64,000 nt of DNA from Charina bottae. Its lineage: Eukaryota > Chordata > Lepidosauria > Squamata > Charinaidae. The notes under the pieces are model-generated. The model was not told the DNA's origin. It worked only from the letters and a program-made list of their open reading frames with translations, and searched no databases. Within the stretch, counting starts at the first letter, position 1, and each line of letters begins with the position of its first letter. Shown one piece after another: positions 36,968 to 48,465 of this stretch. The position numbers and the translations under genes were made by a program. The stretch covers positions 23,901,001-23,965,000 of the forward strand of contig JALMGJ010000012.1 of the NCBI GenBank assembly GCA_023362775.1, written 5' to 3'.

Positions 36968-37406
36968 CAGGTCCGCAACTAGGGTCTGTGTCACCCGGGG
37001 CAAACATGGATTCTGTGCCCCCCCATGGATTCTGCACCCCCACAGGGTTGGGGCCCCCAGCACCCCCAATGCAGACCCCCCTCCACTTGTCCCGGGGGAG
37101 CCCCGCGCTGCTTTGTGCAGGGGGGTCTGCATTGGGGGTGCTGGGGGCCACTGTGCTCCCGTCTGCCCATCCGGGCTGGGTGGAGAAAGCGGCCTGCCGC
37201 TGCACTCCCAAGCGAGACAGTCCACGGAGAGTGGATGAGCCCAGCCGCACAACGCCCCAGCGGGCCTCTTTGCGGGCAGCAGCGGCGTCGACAGGAGCGC
37301 AGGCCTCCCTCAGGGCTGGCCGTCGAAAGAGGCATTTTGGCACCCACCCCAGCACGGCACCCGGGACACATGCCCCGCTTGCCCCCCCCCCCCAGTGGCA
37401 GCCCTG
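36968..37406. mobile_element. GC-rich non-autonomous hAT-type transposon, second family
   Basis: This 439-bp element has ends CAGGTCCGCAACTAGGG and, inward from the right, CAGGGCTGCCACTGGGG. Flanking octamers CTTCAGAG (36960-36967) and TTTCAGAG (37407-37414) match at seven of eight positions, as expected of a hAT target duplication. Internally GCCCCCAGCACCCCCAATGC (from about 37049) is inverted at about 37125-37147. The 160-187-codon ORFs on both strands are Pro/Gly/Arg-rich composition artefacts and not genes. Confidence 0.85.
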
Positions 37407-37414
37407 TTTCAGAG

Positions 37415-37645
37415 TCAATCTCCAAAAGCTGGTATTTTACATGTGAGAGTGAGAACATACAGGAAGCATCCATCTACAACATCCTAATTCAGCCATCTCT
37501 GCAACTACTGAAAGATCTTGGGAAAAGGGACACATGCTCTAAGGTCTTCAGGAAGGTCCATGGAAGTGCTACACAGCCCAAATTCTGATCAAATATCAAA
37601 ATAAGCTGAAGGATGTGACAGGACTTAGACGTTTTTGTGTTTGTG
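37415..37645. other. Intronic DNA, nothing recognised
   Basis: No repeat ends or exon recognised; a (TTTGTG)n-like run lies near 37631-37655. Confidence 0.4.
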
Positions 37646-39617
37646 TTTGTTTTTGTGGGTAATCTACAGTTAGATTCACAGACTAAGACTAGTGGAAACT
37701 TAATAATTATTCAAGTCCTAACCAAGGACCTAAGAATTATTAAGGTAGCATCTAAGAATATAGGCAGTTCCAAGCAAGGTGGTTTTTTGTAAAATTAGGG
37801 TGTTCAGGTCCAATAAATTCAATATTTCCAGATATTGAGGGAGTCCTTTAGGGATTGCTCTGAGGGCTCCAGTCATGACTGGTATAACAACAGATTTCTT
37901 TTTCCATAGGTGTTCAACTTTGAACTGCAAGTTTCAATATTTTGTAATTCAATAGAACCAGACTTTCTTCCTTTCAATGACTGTTATATCAGGCATGTTA
38001 TGAACAAGGTGCCTGTCTGTTTGGATCTTAAAGTCCCATAAGATCTTAACCTGCTCATTTTCCAAGACCTTCTCAACTTGAGAGTCCCAGTGGTTCTGGC
38101 TACAATCAAATCCAAACCTCTGGCAAAGTTCCCAATGAATAATTTTGGCAACTCGGTCATGATGCTGCTGGTAGCCAGTTTGGGAAACTTTGCTGCAGCC
38201 ACTGATCAAATGGCCAATTGTTTCATCCTTTTCACTACAAAGGCAACATTTGCCGTTTGTTACATGTTGAATTTTCGCCTTCATGCAATTAGTGGGCAAA
38301 GCTTGTTCTTGAGCTGCTAAAATAAAGCCTTCAATTTCTTTCTTTAACACTTCTGATCTTAACCAACTGTACGTGGGGTTTTTATCGTGGGGTTTTTATC
38401 GGCTTTTCCTTCTATATCCTTCAATTATTGACCATGCATTGGTTTGTTCTTCCAATTAACAAATCAGTTTTCAATTGTTTCTTTTGTATACTCAGCCTTT
38501 ACCTTTGTTGTTTTCAAGAGCTTTCCTTGATTGACTTCCTTCAGCAAGGGTTCTTGCCTTTTCTTAATGTAGTCATCCAGGCCATGCTTTTCTTCCTCCA
38601 CAGATTGTTTCACTCTAGGAGCCCTCTACTCCCTCTGGCACTTGGAAAATACAGCCGATCAATATCACCTCTTGGGTGCAAAGCATGGAGCATTGTCATT
38701 AGTTTTCTTGTCTTCCGATCCAAGTTATCAAGTTCCAACTGGGTCCAATCAACTATTCCTCCTGTATGTTGAATAACAGGAACTGCCCAGGTATTAATTG
38801 CTTTAATGATGTTTCCACCATTTAGCTTTGATTTCAACATTTTCCAAACTCATTTGATATATTTGGTAAAAGTATTTTCTTTGACTTGATTCGGCAATAA
38901 ATCGGAAGCTTCCGAAACCCTGAAATATTTGTAGCCTTCTTCTGGTGCTGCTGCCTTTATCAAATCTTCATTGTTAAGTTGCATTCCATCATCTTCAACA
39001 ATTTTTCCTGCCTTGATGGCTATAGTTGCACACTTGTCGATGCCAAATTGCATTCCAATAACTTTACTGAATTCTTCTGTGCTTTTTATTAAGGAATCTA
39101 TTTCAGCCTTCATTTTTCCAAACCATCCATATAGAGTAAATGCAAAAGTTTTACTCCTTTTTTTTGCCAATTCATATCCACAATTTGTCTTGTTCAAAAT
39201 GGTTGTCAGTGGGGCCATTGATAGTATAAAGCAGTGCTTTCTAAAGTGCCACCATTGGCGACACACCAATGGCGGCAGCGGCAGCGGCAGCGGCGTGGTG
39301 GCACGTGCGGGGGCGGGGGTGTGCATGGCGGCAGTGCGGGGGGTGCACAGGGGCGAGGGTGTGCACAGCAGCAGTGACAGCGGCGGCGGCCTCCGCTAAA
39401 ACCCAGAAGCGCTGATGGCGCACCGCTGCCGCCGCCGCCACCGTACATGCCCCCGCTGCCGCTTCCGGGTTGTGTGGCGACACACCAGACTGTGTGTCGC
39501 GACACACTAAAGTGTCGCGACACACAGTTTAGAAAGCTGTGGTATAAAGAGTAAAGGTGATGATGAGTCACCTTGGAAAATTCCATCTTTGAATTCGACT
39601 TTTCCTAACTCTTCCCC
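37646..39617 (-). mobile_element. R4-type LINE with restriction-like endonuclease, copy 1
   Basis: Minus-strand pieces in order: RT motif GIFQGDS (about 39575-39590), then 'GMQFGIDKCATIAIKAGKIV' (about 39020-39060), 'NTWAVPVIQHTGGIVDWTQ' and 'RKTRKLMTMLHALHPRGDID' (38640-38780). A CCHC-like knuckle CCLCSEKDETIGHLISGC lies near 38190-38250. An endonuclease-like MPDITVI motif (about 37985) is followed by a 3' UTR shared with 40.05-40.25 kb. The RH-like 'HHDRVAKIIHWEL' after the knuckle also fits R4/R2-type LINEs. The RT active-site block is degenerate and the frame is broken in several places. It is interrupted by a hAT element at 39232-39541 and 5'-truncated near 39617. Confidence 0.8.
39232..39541 (+). 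mobile_element. Non-autonomous hAT-type DNA transposon, GC-rich (copy 3)
   Basis: The 310-bp copy is inserted into the R4-type LINE. It has ends CAGTGCTTTCTAAAGTG and, inward from the right, CACAGCTTTCTAAACTG, a perfect 8-bp target duplication GTATAAAG (39224-39231 and 39542-39549), and the GTGTCGCGACAC palindromes of its family. The surrounding LINE reads on both sides without loss, proving the insertion. Confidence 0.93.
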
Positions 39618-39620
39618 ATT

Positions 39621-39710
39621 AGCCATTATTAGCCATTATTAGCTATTATTAGCCATTATTAGCCATTATTAGCCATTATTAGCCATTATTAGCCATTATT
39701 AGCCATTATT
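39621..39710 (+). repeat. 10-bp minisatellite (AGCCATTATT)9
   Basis: Nine units, one with a single substitution (39641-39650). It lies between the 5' limit of R4 copy 1 and the 3' end of R4 copy 2, so it probably grew from the A/T-rich 3' tail of copy 2. Confidence 0.95.
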
Positions 39711-40255
39711 ATTACTATGGTAATCTACAATTAGATTCACAGTCAAAGACTTGTTTGTTCATTCAATCGCTTCCAACTCTTCGTGACTTCATGGACCAGC
39801 CCACACCAGAACTTCCTGTTGGCCATCACCATCCCCAGCTCCCCCACAGTCAAGTCCATCACCTCCAGAACATCATCCATCCATCTTGCCCTTGGTCAGC
39901 CCCTCTTCCTTTTGCCTTCCACCTTTCCTAGCATCAGCATCTTCTCCAGGGTATCCTGTCTTCTCATGATGTGGCCAAAGTACTTCAGTTTTGCTTTTAA
40001 TATCATTCCCTCAAGTGAGCAGTCTGGTTTTGTTTCCTGGAGTATGGACTGGTGGAAACTTAATGATTCAAGTCCTAACCAAGGACCTAAGAATGACTAA
40101 GGTAGCTTCTACGGATATAGGCAGTTCCAAGCAGGGTATTTTCTTGTAAATTTAGGGTGTTCAGGTCCGATAAATTCAAAATTTCCAAATATTGAGAGAG
40201 TCCTTTAGGTTTGGCTCCAAAGGCTTCAATCACGATTGGTATAACAACATATTTC
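39711..40255 (-). mobile_element. R4-type LINE 3' end, copy 2, split by BovB
   Basis: 39714-39747 and 40046-40250 match the 3' end of copy 1 (37650-37905) in order, including 'AGTCCTAACCAAGGACCTAA', 'ATAGGCAGTTCCAAGCA' and 'TTTAGGGTGTTCAGGTCC'. The two parts are separated by a BovB fragment. Confidence 0.82.
39748..40045 (-). mobile_element. RTE-BovB LINE 3' fragment inserted in R4 copy 2
   Basis: The minus strand reads as the C-terminal end of BovB: 'AGGCAAAAGGAAGAGGGGCT', 'CAAGATGGATGGATGATG', 'GAAGTCACGAAGAGTTGGAA'. It is homologous to 48466-48693. The BovB-type end 'GAGTCGGAnnCGACTGAnC' is recognisable. The R4-type end resumes directly after it. Confidence 0.85.
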
Positions 40256-40261
40256 TTTTTT

Positions 40262-40365
40262 TCTTTTATTGTTACTATTTTTAGTAGTAGTAGTAGTAGT
40301 AGTAGTAGTATTTTAAATTTATTGGCTGCCCAACTCCAGTGGACTCATTTAACAAATGGCGTATG
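40262..40365 (-). mobile_element. L2-like end with (AGT)n
   Basis: (TAG)n at 40282-40310 then 'TTTATTGGCTGCCCAACTCC' and 'GTGGACTCA', a degraded antisense L2-like end as at 13.23 kb. Confidence 0.45.
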
Positions 40366-40812
40366 AAATACATCCATCATACACAGCTCATACATTAAGA
40401 TTTATAATTTACTATGCCAAAAAATGGAAAGTATTAAGCATGGTTCTATTTCAGTATTCCTTTTATTTTTCCTATTATAGAAAAAAAGTAACTATCAGTT
40501 CCTTACTAGAGAGATAGAGAGATAGTTCATGATATTGAAAATGAAATACTGGTTTAAAATACTTTTAGAACTGTTTTATGTGGAGATAAATTTACATTAG
40601 ATGTGTTTCCCAAGTAAACGGTGGCATCTTTTGGAGCTGAACAGTCAGAGAATGTTGCTATATTGGATGCAGTATTTAATATACAGGTTAATATGACATT
40701 GCCGTGTGAGATCTTGTTGAGAAAATTCATTATCACTTCACCTGTTCAGTAGTAATGCCTTCCAGTTCAAATAAGATTCACTGCACACTTTGTTCAGCCT
40801 CTCCAAACTTGT
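40366..40812. other. Intronic DNA, nothing recognised
   Basis: No repeat ends or exon recognised. Confidence 0.45.
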
Positions 40813-41290
40813 AGTCTCATAGAATTATAGAGTTGGATGGGAAGTTGGAGGCCATTGGGTCCATCCTCCCATTCAGTGCAGGATGCTCTAGAATAGTGTT
40901 TCTCAACCTCAGCAACTTTAAGATTCCTGGACTTCAACTCCCAGAATTCCCCACCCAGATGACCATCCAGGCTTCATTGAAGGCCTCCAGTGAAGAATTT
41001 GGCACTTCACATTCAGCCTCTTCCCCTGGCTGCAGCCCATATAGTCACAAAGTTTCTCCTGACCTGAACCTACTGGTTCTGTCCTGCCCTCTGGGGAACA
41101 GAGGATTATTCCATCCCCTATTTATAGAGACAACCCTTCAGATATTTGAAGATTGCTAAGGTATCTCTACTCAGTCATCTCTTCTGTAGGCTAAACAAAC
41201 CCAGATCCTTTGATGTTCGTGATAGAGGTTGGTATCCTGACCCCTCACCACCTTGGCCCCGCTCCTCTGAGCTCAGTTCAATTTGTTCCT
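40813..41290 (-). mobile_element. CR1 LINE 3' end, left part
   Basis: The plus strand begins TCATAGAATTATAGAGTTGG, the complement of the CR1 tail, followed by 'GCCTCTTCCCCTGGCTGCAG', 'CAGATATTTGAAGATTGCTA' and 'CATCTCTTCTGTAGGCTAAA'. It is interrupted by the MITE at 40888 and by an unrelated insertion from about 41291; the CR1 resumes at 42246. Confidence 0.82.
40888..40965. mobile_element. MITE (copy 2, half)
   Basis: CTCTAGAATAGTGTTTCTCA and 'GGACTTCAACTCCCAGAATT' match one arm of the palindromic MITE at 23.6 kb; the second arm is missing. It lies within CR1. Confidence 0.7.
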
Positions 41291-42245
41291 TTCTGTGGAA
41301 GGACAGACTGCCTGAGCAGGTGATAAGTACCTGTGCTCCTTTCTCCCCTCCCTTCTTGGCACTCCCCCATTGCCAGGACAACCCAGCTGCCAATCAAACA
41401 GCAGCTGCCAATCAAACAGCAGTGTTGGACAAGAGGCAAGGAGGGGAGGCAAGATGTCTGCCTGGGAGCTCTTCCACCACTGGCCTCATGAGGAAGTGGC
41501 TGAATAAGCTGAGCCGAAGCCGAGGGGTCAAATAAAGAGGCAAACTAAAAGACAGACTAAAAGATAGAAGAGGCAACAGGAAAAGAGAAAGCAACTGAGA
41601 AAACTGAGAGAGTAGTTTTTCCCTTCTGTCCGTCTGGCGTGAAGTAAAAGTTTTTTAAGCCATTTTCCTCAGATGGAGTAAAGATTTGGAAGAAGAGGAG
41701 AAGAGTCAAGAAGCCCAGCCAGGAACAAACAAGGAGAAAAGATGAAGAAAAAGTAAAGACTTTGACAGAACAGAAATAGAAAGCAGAAATGAAAAAAAAG
41801 GGCTGATTGAATTATGTAAAAAAAAAAAGTATAGCTGGAGAGAGTGACCATAGAGATATACAGGGATTAAGACCACAGAAATATAAGAGTCAGCCATAAA
41901 TAAAAATATTAGAGATACATACTAGAAAGATATGAGGATATAGTGAAATTGGACTTTAAAGTAGTATAGATAAAGAGTTTATAGAAAATAGAGGGTTAAA
42001 ATAGAAAATCGTTTTATTATTAAGATTCAGTTCTACAATAGTTGAAAACATTTATAATTTGTCATTCCTTTGGGTTGTTTTTTAAAATTATTTGTTAGCT
42101 TTCCTTTTGTAAAATTAAAGTCTCCACTCTGCCCCTCCCAGCCACTGAAGGGAGATACAAAAAGCTAACCAACTGTCCAAGTTTCTAGTGCTTTGAGTGT
42201 ATTAATTCTGGGTCAATCTGGTGATTGGGGGGGGGGGGTGTCAAA
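41291..42245 (+). mobile_element. Unclassified 0.95-kb insertion in CR1
   Basis: The CR1 sequence is split between 41290 and 42246 (CR1 resumes 'TCTGAACTGGGATGCCCAGA'). The insert has a GC-moderate leader with the 'CAAGATGTCTGCCTGGGAGC' and 'CTCATGAGGAAGTGGCTGAA' blocks, a direct duplicate 'CAGCTGCCAATCAAACAGCA' (41390-41420), a purine-rich middle (41540-41830) and an AT-rich right part. It may be a retroelement leader, but no ORF, LTR or target duplication was found. Confidence 0.45.
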
Positions 42246-42375
42246 AAAAGAATCTGCAACACTGCCCTTTCTGAACTGGGATGCCCAGAATGGGATATAG
42301 TATTCCAAATGGAGTCTAATAGGGTAGAGAAGTATGCAATAATTCTTTGCTTGATCTGGACTTCCTGTGTTCTGC
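42246..42375 (-). mobile_element. CR1 LINE, right part
   Basis: Continues the CR1 sequence: 'GGGATGCCCAGAATGGGATA', 'CAAATGGAGTCTAATAGGGT', 'GGACTTCCTGTGTTCTGCAC'. Confidence 0.7.
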
Positions 42376-42445
42376 ACATTACTTCCTATGAATTTATTAT
42401 TTAAAGAAAGAGTTGTCTGTGAAGATACATGCAAGTTTATGTTCC

Positions 42446-42805
42446 AATCAAAGAGAATATTTGTAGCTCAGGGTTGAATTGGGGAGTCCTTGGTGCTCTC
42501 TGAGCCTTGTTGTTTTCTTGCAGACGTTTCATTGCCAGGCTAGGCAACATCTTCAGTGCGAAAAGGGACTGGGACTTGCTCTCTGTTTATATACCCTGGC
42601 TTGTCCTGCTTGTGTTGGTGGAGGTGTTGTTCTCCCCTTAGGAGTTCCTTGATTGGGCTGCTGTTTGCTGCTTGGTTGATTGACTGAGTTGATAGTTCCT
42701 TGATTAGAGTATATTGTGCTGTTTGATTAGCACAAGTTTCCTTTGTTTCCTATGGCAGTGGCTGCTGTAGTGGCAACGCGGAAGACCATTGTATTTTGAG
42801 GAGTT
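42446..42805 (-). mobile_element. Penelope-like element terminal segment
   Basis: On the minus strand: 'CAATCAAGGAACTCCTAAGG', 'TATATAAACAGAGAGCAAGT', a CACTGAAGATGTTGCC box, ATGAAACGTCTGCAAGAAAA, and 'CTCAGAGAGCACCAAGGACT'. The CTGAnGA ... GAAAC arrangement is that of hammerhead ribozymes found in terminal repeats of Penelope-like elements. The promoter-like TATATAA upstream fits too. The same end appears inverted at 21525-21740. Confidence 0.65.
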
Positions 42806-42954
42806 TAAGTGACATATTTTGATTTCTCTTTCATATTAAGAAAAGTATAGAAGCTTAGAGTTCACTCTGAGTCATAATAATGTTTAGCTGGCTTGTTTTT
42901 TCACTTTTACTTAGAAGTGGGGGGGAGAAGAGAAAACTCCAAGATTGTTTCCAT
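42806..42954. other. Intronic DNA, nothing recognised
   Basis: No repeat ends recognised. Confidence 0.4.
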
Positions 42955-43325
42955 TAGCACTAGCTTATCTGTATAGCTTCCCAGGCTCTTGGATTATAAA
43001 CCGGTGCCCCAGACCCTGGGAACTATCTAGTCAAGGTCAGGTCATGCAGTCCTGCACCATGGAAACAGGGTCAGGGGTTTTTAATGCCAGACTTTGATAA
43101 AAAACCTTAGGATTGCCCCTTGAGTTTGGAGCTTGGCCACAGACCTTGGTACAGGGTGCTGTGCACAAAATTGGCTTGGGGACTCTCCACTGTCTTTTAC
43201 AGGGGCTCCCGACAGCTGAAGTGAGATTTCTTATCATCTGGCTTGATATGTTTTCTGTTTAATTTGCCTGCCACAGTTAAACAATAAAGCTTAAAGCCTC
43301 CTTACTTACTGGTGTGATCATTGTC
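42955..43325 (+). mobile_element. Candidate solo LTR
   Basis: GC-moderate, pyrimidine-balanced segment ending in a polyadenylation signal and U5-like stretch (AACAATAAAGCTTAAAGCC, then 'ACTTACTGGTGTGATCATTG'). No defined LTR start, target duplication or paired LTR was found. The call rests on this end alone. Confidence 0.3.
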
Positions 43326-43957
43326 ACTGGATCTGAAAGAACCAATTGTCTGGACACCTGATCACTGCCTGGACACTTGGCAAAAGAGCTGCCTATCAGT
43401 TTTATCATGTTCACTGAATGATCATGTGACCAATTCAGGAAATAAAATGAAGCAGGAATTGGAAGAATAAATGGCTGGTAAATGGAGGAACCTACCAAAA
43501 TCATTGTGCCAAATTTCTAATTCTCCCAGCTTAATTTTCATGTCATTCTATTTCCATCCTGCTTTATTTCTTTTCCCAAAATAGTCAGCACAAACAACTT
43601 ATCCCAAATATCTCACATAGCTTGAATGCAGCTTCCCCATATATAGCGGCTTGTAGTACGCTGTTTTCACCAAGTGTCCAAGTTTTCTGTTTGGAAAACA
43701 GCACTGCAAAATTTCAGAACAAGGGAAATGATATAGGATATCTCTGTTTCATTTTGTATGTTTCAGGAAAAGTGAATTAGGTTGGTTTACTTTCAGATAC
43801 AAACTGAACCAATTTCTCACCTATCTGATGAGGAAGCAACAGAGACAAGAAACAATACTGTAAAGTTCTAAAGAACGTGAATAGTTGTGGAACAGTTTAA
43901 TCTGAAGAAATGCCTCATTTCAACACTGAAGCCACCCTATACTTTGCATATTTGAAG
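43326..43957. other. Intronic DNA, nothing recognised
   Basis: No repeat ends or exon recognised. Confidence 0.5.
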
Positions 43958-44190
43958 TGTTGGATTAAAAGTGTAAAGGTAAAGTGTTGGATTAGAAGCA
44001 GAGAAATCCAGGTTCAACTCCATCCTTGGCCATGGAAGCTAAGTAGGGACTTTGGGCCAGTTACTTTCTCTCAGCTCAAGATCCACATAGGGGTGCTGTT
44101 GTGGGAAGAAACTGGGTGAAGAACCATTATGTGCACCATCTTGAGCTCCTGGAAGAAAGTTGCCATGTAAATGTAACCAATAAATAAACT
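43958..44190 (+). mobile_element. tRNA-derived SINE, family 2, with head duplication
   Basis: The head contains a repeated AAAGTGTTGGATTAGAAGCA; a duplicate AAGTGTTGGATTAAAAG lies just before. The B box region reads CCAGGTTCAACTCC, followed by 'GGCCATGGAAGCTAAGTAGG', 'GGGCCAGTTACTTTCTCTCA' and a 3' end 'CACCATCTTGAGCTCCTGGA' with an AATAAATAAA tail. Confidence 0.7.
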
Positions 44191-45656
<1,466 letters not shown>

Positions 45657-46300
45657 AATCAGCTCATCTGGTCATGTTTCCTGTCTTTCCTTACTGAAAG
45701 GGATACAACATGCTGCTGAATTTACTTGGGTTAGCAGGGAAATGAAAAGTGGTTGATTTTTCTGACTAGAAATGGTTGTGTTATGACTGAACTCTCTGAA
45801 AGTATATCTTGGCTTAAAAGTTGCAACCAGGGATGCGTGCATTAAAGAACATTTTCTGAGCAAGGTGCAGAAAGGTAAGCATGAAATTGCAGGTGGAATC
45901 AAATGCCTGTTGACAGTTCCTCTGCATTCACCTATCAGAACAATGGCCATTTTGCTGGCTTAGAAATAATGAATAAAACATCTTGTATCGGGATGACAGG
46001 TTTTGTTTTTGCTCTTGAGTTGGCATTTGTAGAACCTAATTTAGGATAAAACCTGCAAGACAGAATGGGGAATTGTATTTCAAACTCATTAAGCTATGGA
46101 ATATGGGGAGGTACAAATAGATGATAAAACCATTAAATAGGAAACAAAGTAAAAATGTATGAAGGCTGCTGTTGTGCAGTCCAATAAATGTCACCGGAAT
46201 GCAAGGCAAACAGTGTTTGCTTGAAGTGAAAGCTCATTTTATTCCCCCAGTATTTCATTCATCCTCATCTTTATAAGACTAATGTCATATAAACACTCAC
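45657..46300. other. Intron next to the DCC exon donor
   Basis: Contains 'AAAGCTCATTTTATTCCCCC' at about 46228-46247, a block also present at 49737-49756 (see findings). No further exon recognised. Confidence 0.5.
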
Positions 46301-46442
46301 CTGTAAACAGATACCAGAGGTTGTTTGGCTCCAATGTCTCTACCTCACCCCTGCGAGCTGTCTTTCTGTGCCGTATTTTATAGCCGGTGATAAATCCATT
46401 TTGCATGCCGGATGGTGGGGGTAGCCAACTCACTTTGATGCT
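46301..46442 (-). CDS. DCC: DCC exon: first half of third fibronectin type III repeat
   Basis: This 142-nt minus-strand exon has acceptor TTTACAG before 46442 and donor GTGAGT after 46301. It encodes [20 protein letters not shown], then [15 protein letters not shown] and [13 protein letters not shown], matching DCC at the B-E strands of its third FN3 repeat (the invariant FN3 Trp and the GYKI segment are present). It enters in phase 0 and leaves in phase 1, exactly as the 35.7-kb exon requires. The preceding exon is not found between here and the right window edge. First exon of the gene within the window in transcription order. Confidence 0.97.
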
Positions 46443-46639
46443 CTGTAAAGCAAACACATTACACTGGATGTTGCTTTATCCATTTTCTTATTCCCGAAGG
46501 CTCAACAGTGCCAGCCTATTCAAAAGGCATGCTAACTCATGTCCCATTGATTTTAATGGGTATATTGGAAATCTAGAAATAATTCCTTGCACATTAGACC
46601 TGCAATCTGTGTACAAATTGCTTTCCTTGATTAGGTGAA

Positions 46640-46730
46640 AGTAGGGCTATCGTATTCAGGTGATCACTAGATAGCAGCAAGGAATTAGAGGTTTTGTAGT
46701 TATCTGCTGCCATCTAGAGGTTATCCAGCC
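46640..46730. repeat. Small fold-back repeat with CTCF-like motifs, second copy
   Basis: TCACTAGATAGCAGC (46664-46678) and GCTGCCATCTAGAGG (46706-46720) are inverted. The latter's complement CCTCTAGATGGCAGC fits a CTCF core. The order and spacing match 36290-36378. Confidence 0.6.
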
Positions 46731-46884
46731 TAGATACATAGCCATTGGTGAAGGCTGATCTTGGTCTAACACAGTGTTTCTTGATGTATTATTCTTTTGA
46801 GGAATAAGTCACAGCAATATAACCTTACTAGGTAAACACCTGCAAACTTTAAAAGGTCAGGCAGCACGTGATCCAGGCTGAAGA

Positions 46885-46885
46885 G

Positions 46886-46917
<32 letters not shown>

Positions 46918-46919
46918 CC
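46885..46919 (+). repeat. (TGCC)n microsatellite
   Basis: Eight or so units; the flanking sequence to 47155 may belong to the 3' part of a copia LTR. Confidence 0.9.
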
Positions 46920-47156
46920 CACCCCACCATCCTCCTCACTGCTTCTTTCTGTTTACTCCTGTTTGCTTGTTACTACTTCTGGTATGTGGATTTTGTAACA
47001 CTTCCAGGGATCTGGAAGAGGATTGTAAATATCTGTTTGTATGAGTAACAAATATAACTGCAACTAAGTTACTAAAATGACTGGCATCATTAATTGGTCT
47101 CTGGTGCTGATCGTTTTCTGATACTCTGCGTGTGCAAGAAAATACACTTTCCAATA

Positions 47157-47170
47157 GGTTATGGGCCCAG
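47157..47170 (+). promoter_or_regulatory. Copia-type primer binding site
   Basis: GGTTATGGGCCCAG is the exact complement of the anticodon-arm sequence of initiator methionine tRNA, the primer site used by copia elements (which prime from an internal half of the tRNA). It lies 180 bp before a copia gag-like frame, where a 5' LTR boundary would be expected just left of it. Confidence 0.75.
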
Positions 47171-47339
47171 AAGGCACAAAGAGAGACCAGATCAGCAGCA
47201 GATTGTTTGCATCTGAAGAAAAGTAAACAAGGCAAGTGAAGTGTTTTTCTCTTTGAAGTTTCCCAGGAGGCTTCCAGCAGTTATCTGTTTGCAGAAAAGC
47301 TAAGCTGAGGAATTTATGAGGTGCTGTGCAAAGATAAAA

Positions 47340-47937
47340 GCCATGGCTGCTTCTCAGTACTTAGGAATGCCACTCAAATGTTAATCAGATTTTAATTATA
47401 TAAACTGGAAATGAAATGAAAATGGAAATGTATCTTCGGAGGGAAGATTTATGGTCCCCTATCGCTGAACCAATTCCAGCAAATCCCTCCAATGCATGGA
47501 TGGAAAAGGATGAATGTGCCAGAGCATCCATTATTTTGGGAGTAGAAGACAGTAAGTTAGTTAATGTGCATGGTTTACAATCTGCGAAAGAACTCTGGGA
47601 GGCACTAAGAAATTTGCATTTCAAAGCAACAGCTGGAAGCAAGGTTTCTCTCACTAGAAAACTGTACAAAGCTTATTTGTCAGAGGAGGGCAGTTTGCCT
47701 GAACATTTAAACCACATTCAGCAGCTTGTAAACTGCAAGAGAGAGGAATGGAGTTTACCCCTCTGACAAAAGCATACATTATTTTACCTTCACTGAATGA
47801 AATGTGGGATATGTTAATTTGCACTCTGGAAGCAATGCCCGAGGCTGAACTTACTCCTTCATTTGTTTCGGGACAGCTACTTGCTGAGTGGGAGAAGCGA
47901 AAGGAATGGCACTCGGCTAGACCCATTTCTATATACA
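47340..47937 (+). mobile_element. Ty1/copia gag remnant
   Basis: A frame of 116 codons (47416-47766) includes RREDLWSPI and 'NVHGLQSAKELWEALRNLHF', typical of the gag region of copia elements. After a frameshift near 47740 it continues as 'LPSLNEMWDMLICTLEAMPE' and 'LLAEWEKRKEW'. It is cut by a MITE at 47938. No protease, integrase or reverse transcriptase follows. Copia elements are sparse in vertebrates, which makes the relic informative. Confidence 0.75.
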
Positions 47938-48035
47938 CTCTCCAACATTTCTCAACCTTGGCCACTTTAATTCTGGGAGTTGAAGTCCACACACCTTAAA
48001 GTTGCTAAGGTTGAGAAACAATGGTCTAACATTTT
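47938..48035. mobile_element. MITE (copy 3)
   Basis: Arms 'CATTTCTCAACCTTGGCCAC' and 'GCTAAGGTTGAGAAACAATG' with internal 'GGGAGTTGAAGTCCACACAC' match the palindromic MITE at 23.6 kb. It interrupts the copia gag relic. Confidence 0.75.
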
Positions 48036-48456
48036 GCTTCTTGCAGTGGCCAGCCAGAAGTTTCTACAGTGCTTAAAAGCAGGAGACAAAGAAATGCCCT
48101 TCTCCTGCCATTGTTCCCCTGCAAGTGGTATTTGGAGATATGCTGAACTCAACCTGGAGGTCATATTGAGTCTTACAGACATACCAAGACATTTCCTCCA
48201 TGATTTGTGGCCATCACCATGACCTGTGGTCATGAATTTCACAGGTGGCAATGCCACTTCAGAAAACACTCCTTTGTGCATACTGAAAATATTATTTCTA
48301 TATAAGGCATCATTTTTATGCAGAAAACTATTCAATTTCAGAACACACCATAATAATAGTTAGCCATTCTCTGTTACTGCCCCTTATGTTGAAATGATTG
48401 CCCACCAGACCCAATAGCTGTGTCCCGAAAACAAGTTCTACCAGGTCAGTTAAAGT
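48036..48456. other. Intronic DNA, nothing recognised
   Basis: May include more copia sequence, but nothing could be recognised. Confidence 0.4.
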
Positions 48457-48465
48457 CCTAGAGCT

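Noticed and set aside
36906..37588. ORFs of 96-187 codons on both strands
   Set aside because: They overlap a 439-bp hAT-type element; Pro/Gly/Arg bias, no domain, and opposite-strand frames equally long.
39616..39710. CRISPR-like array
   Set aside because: Units are 10 bp with no spacers; it is a minisatellite in vertebrate DNA.
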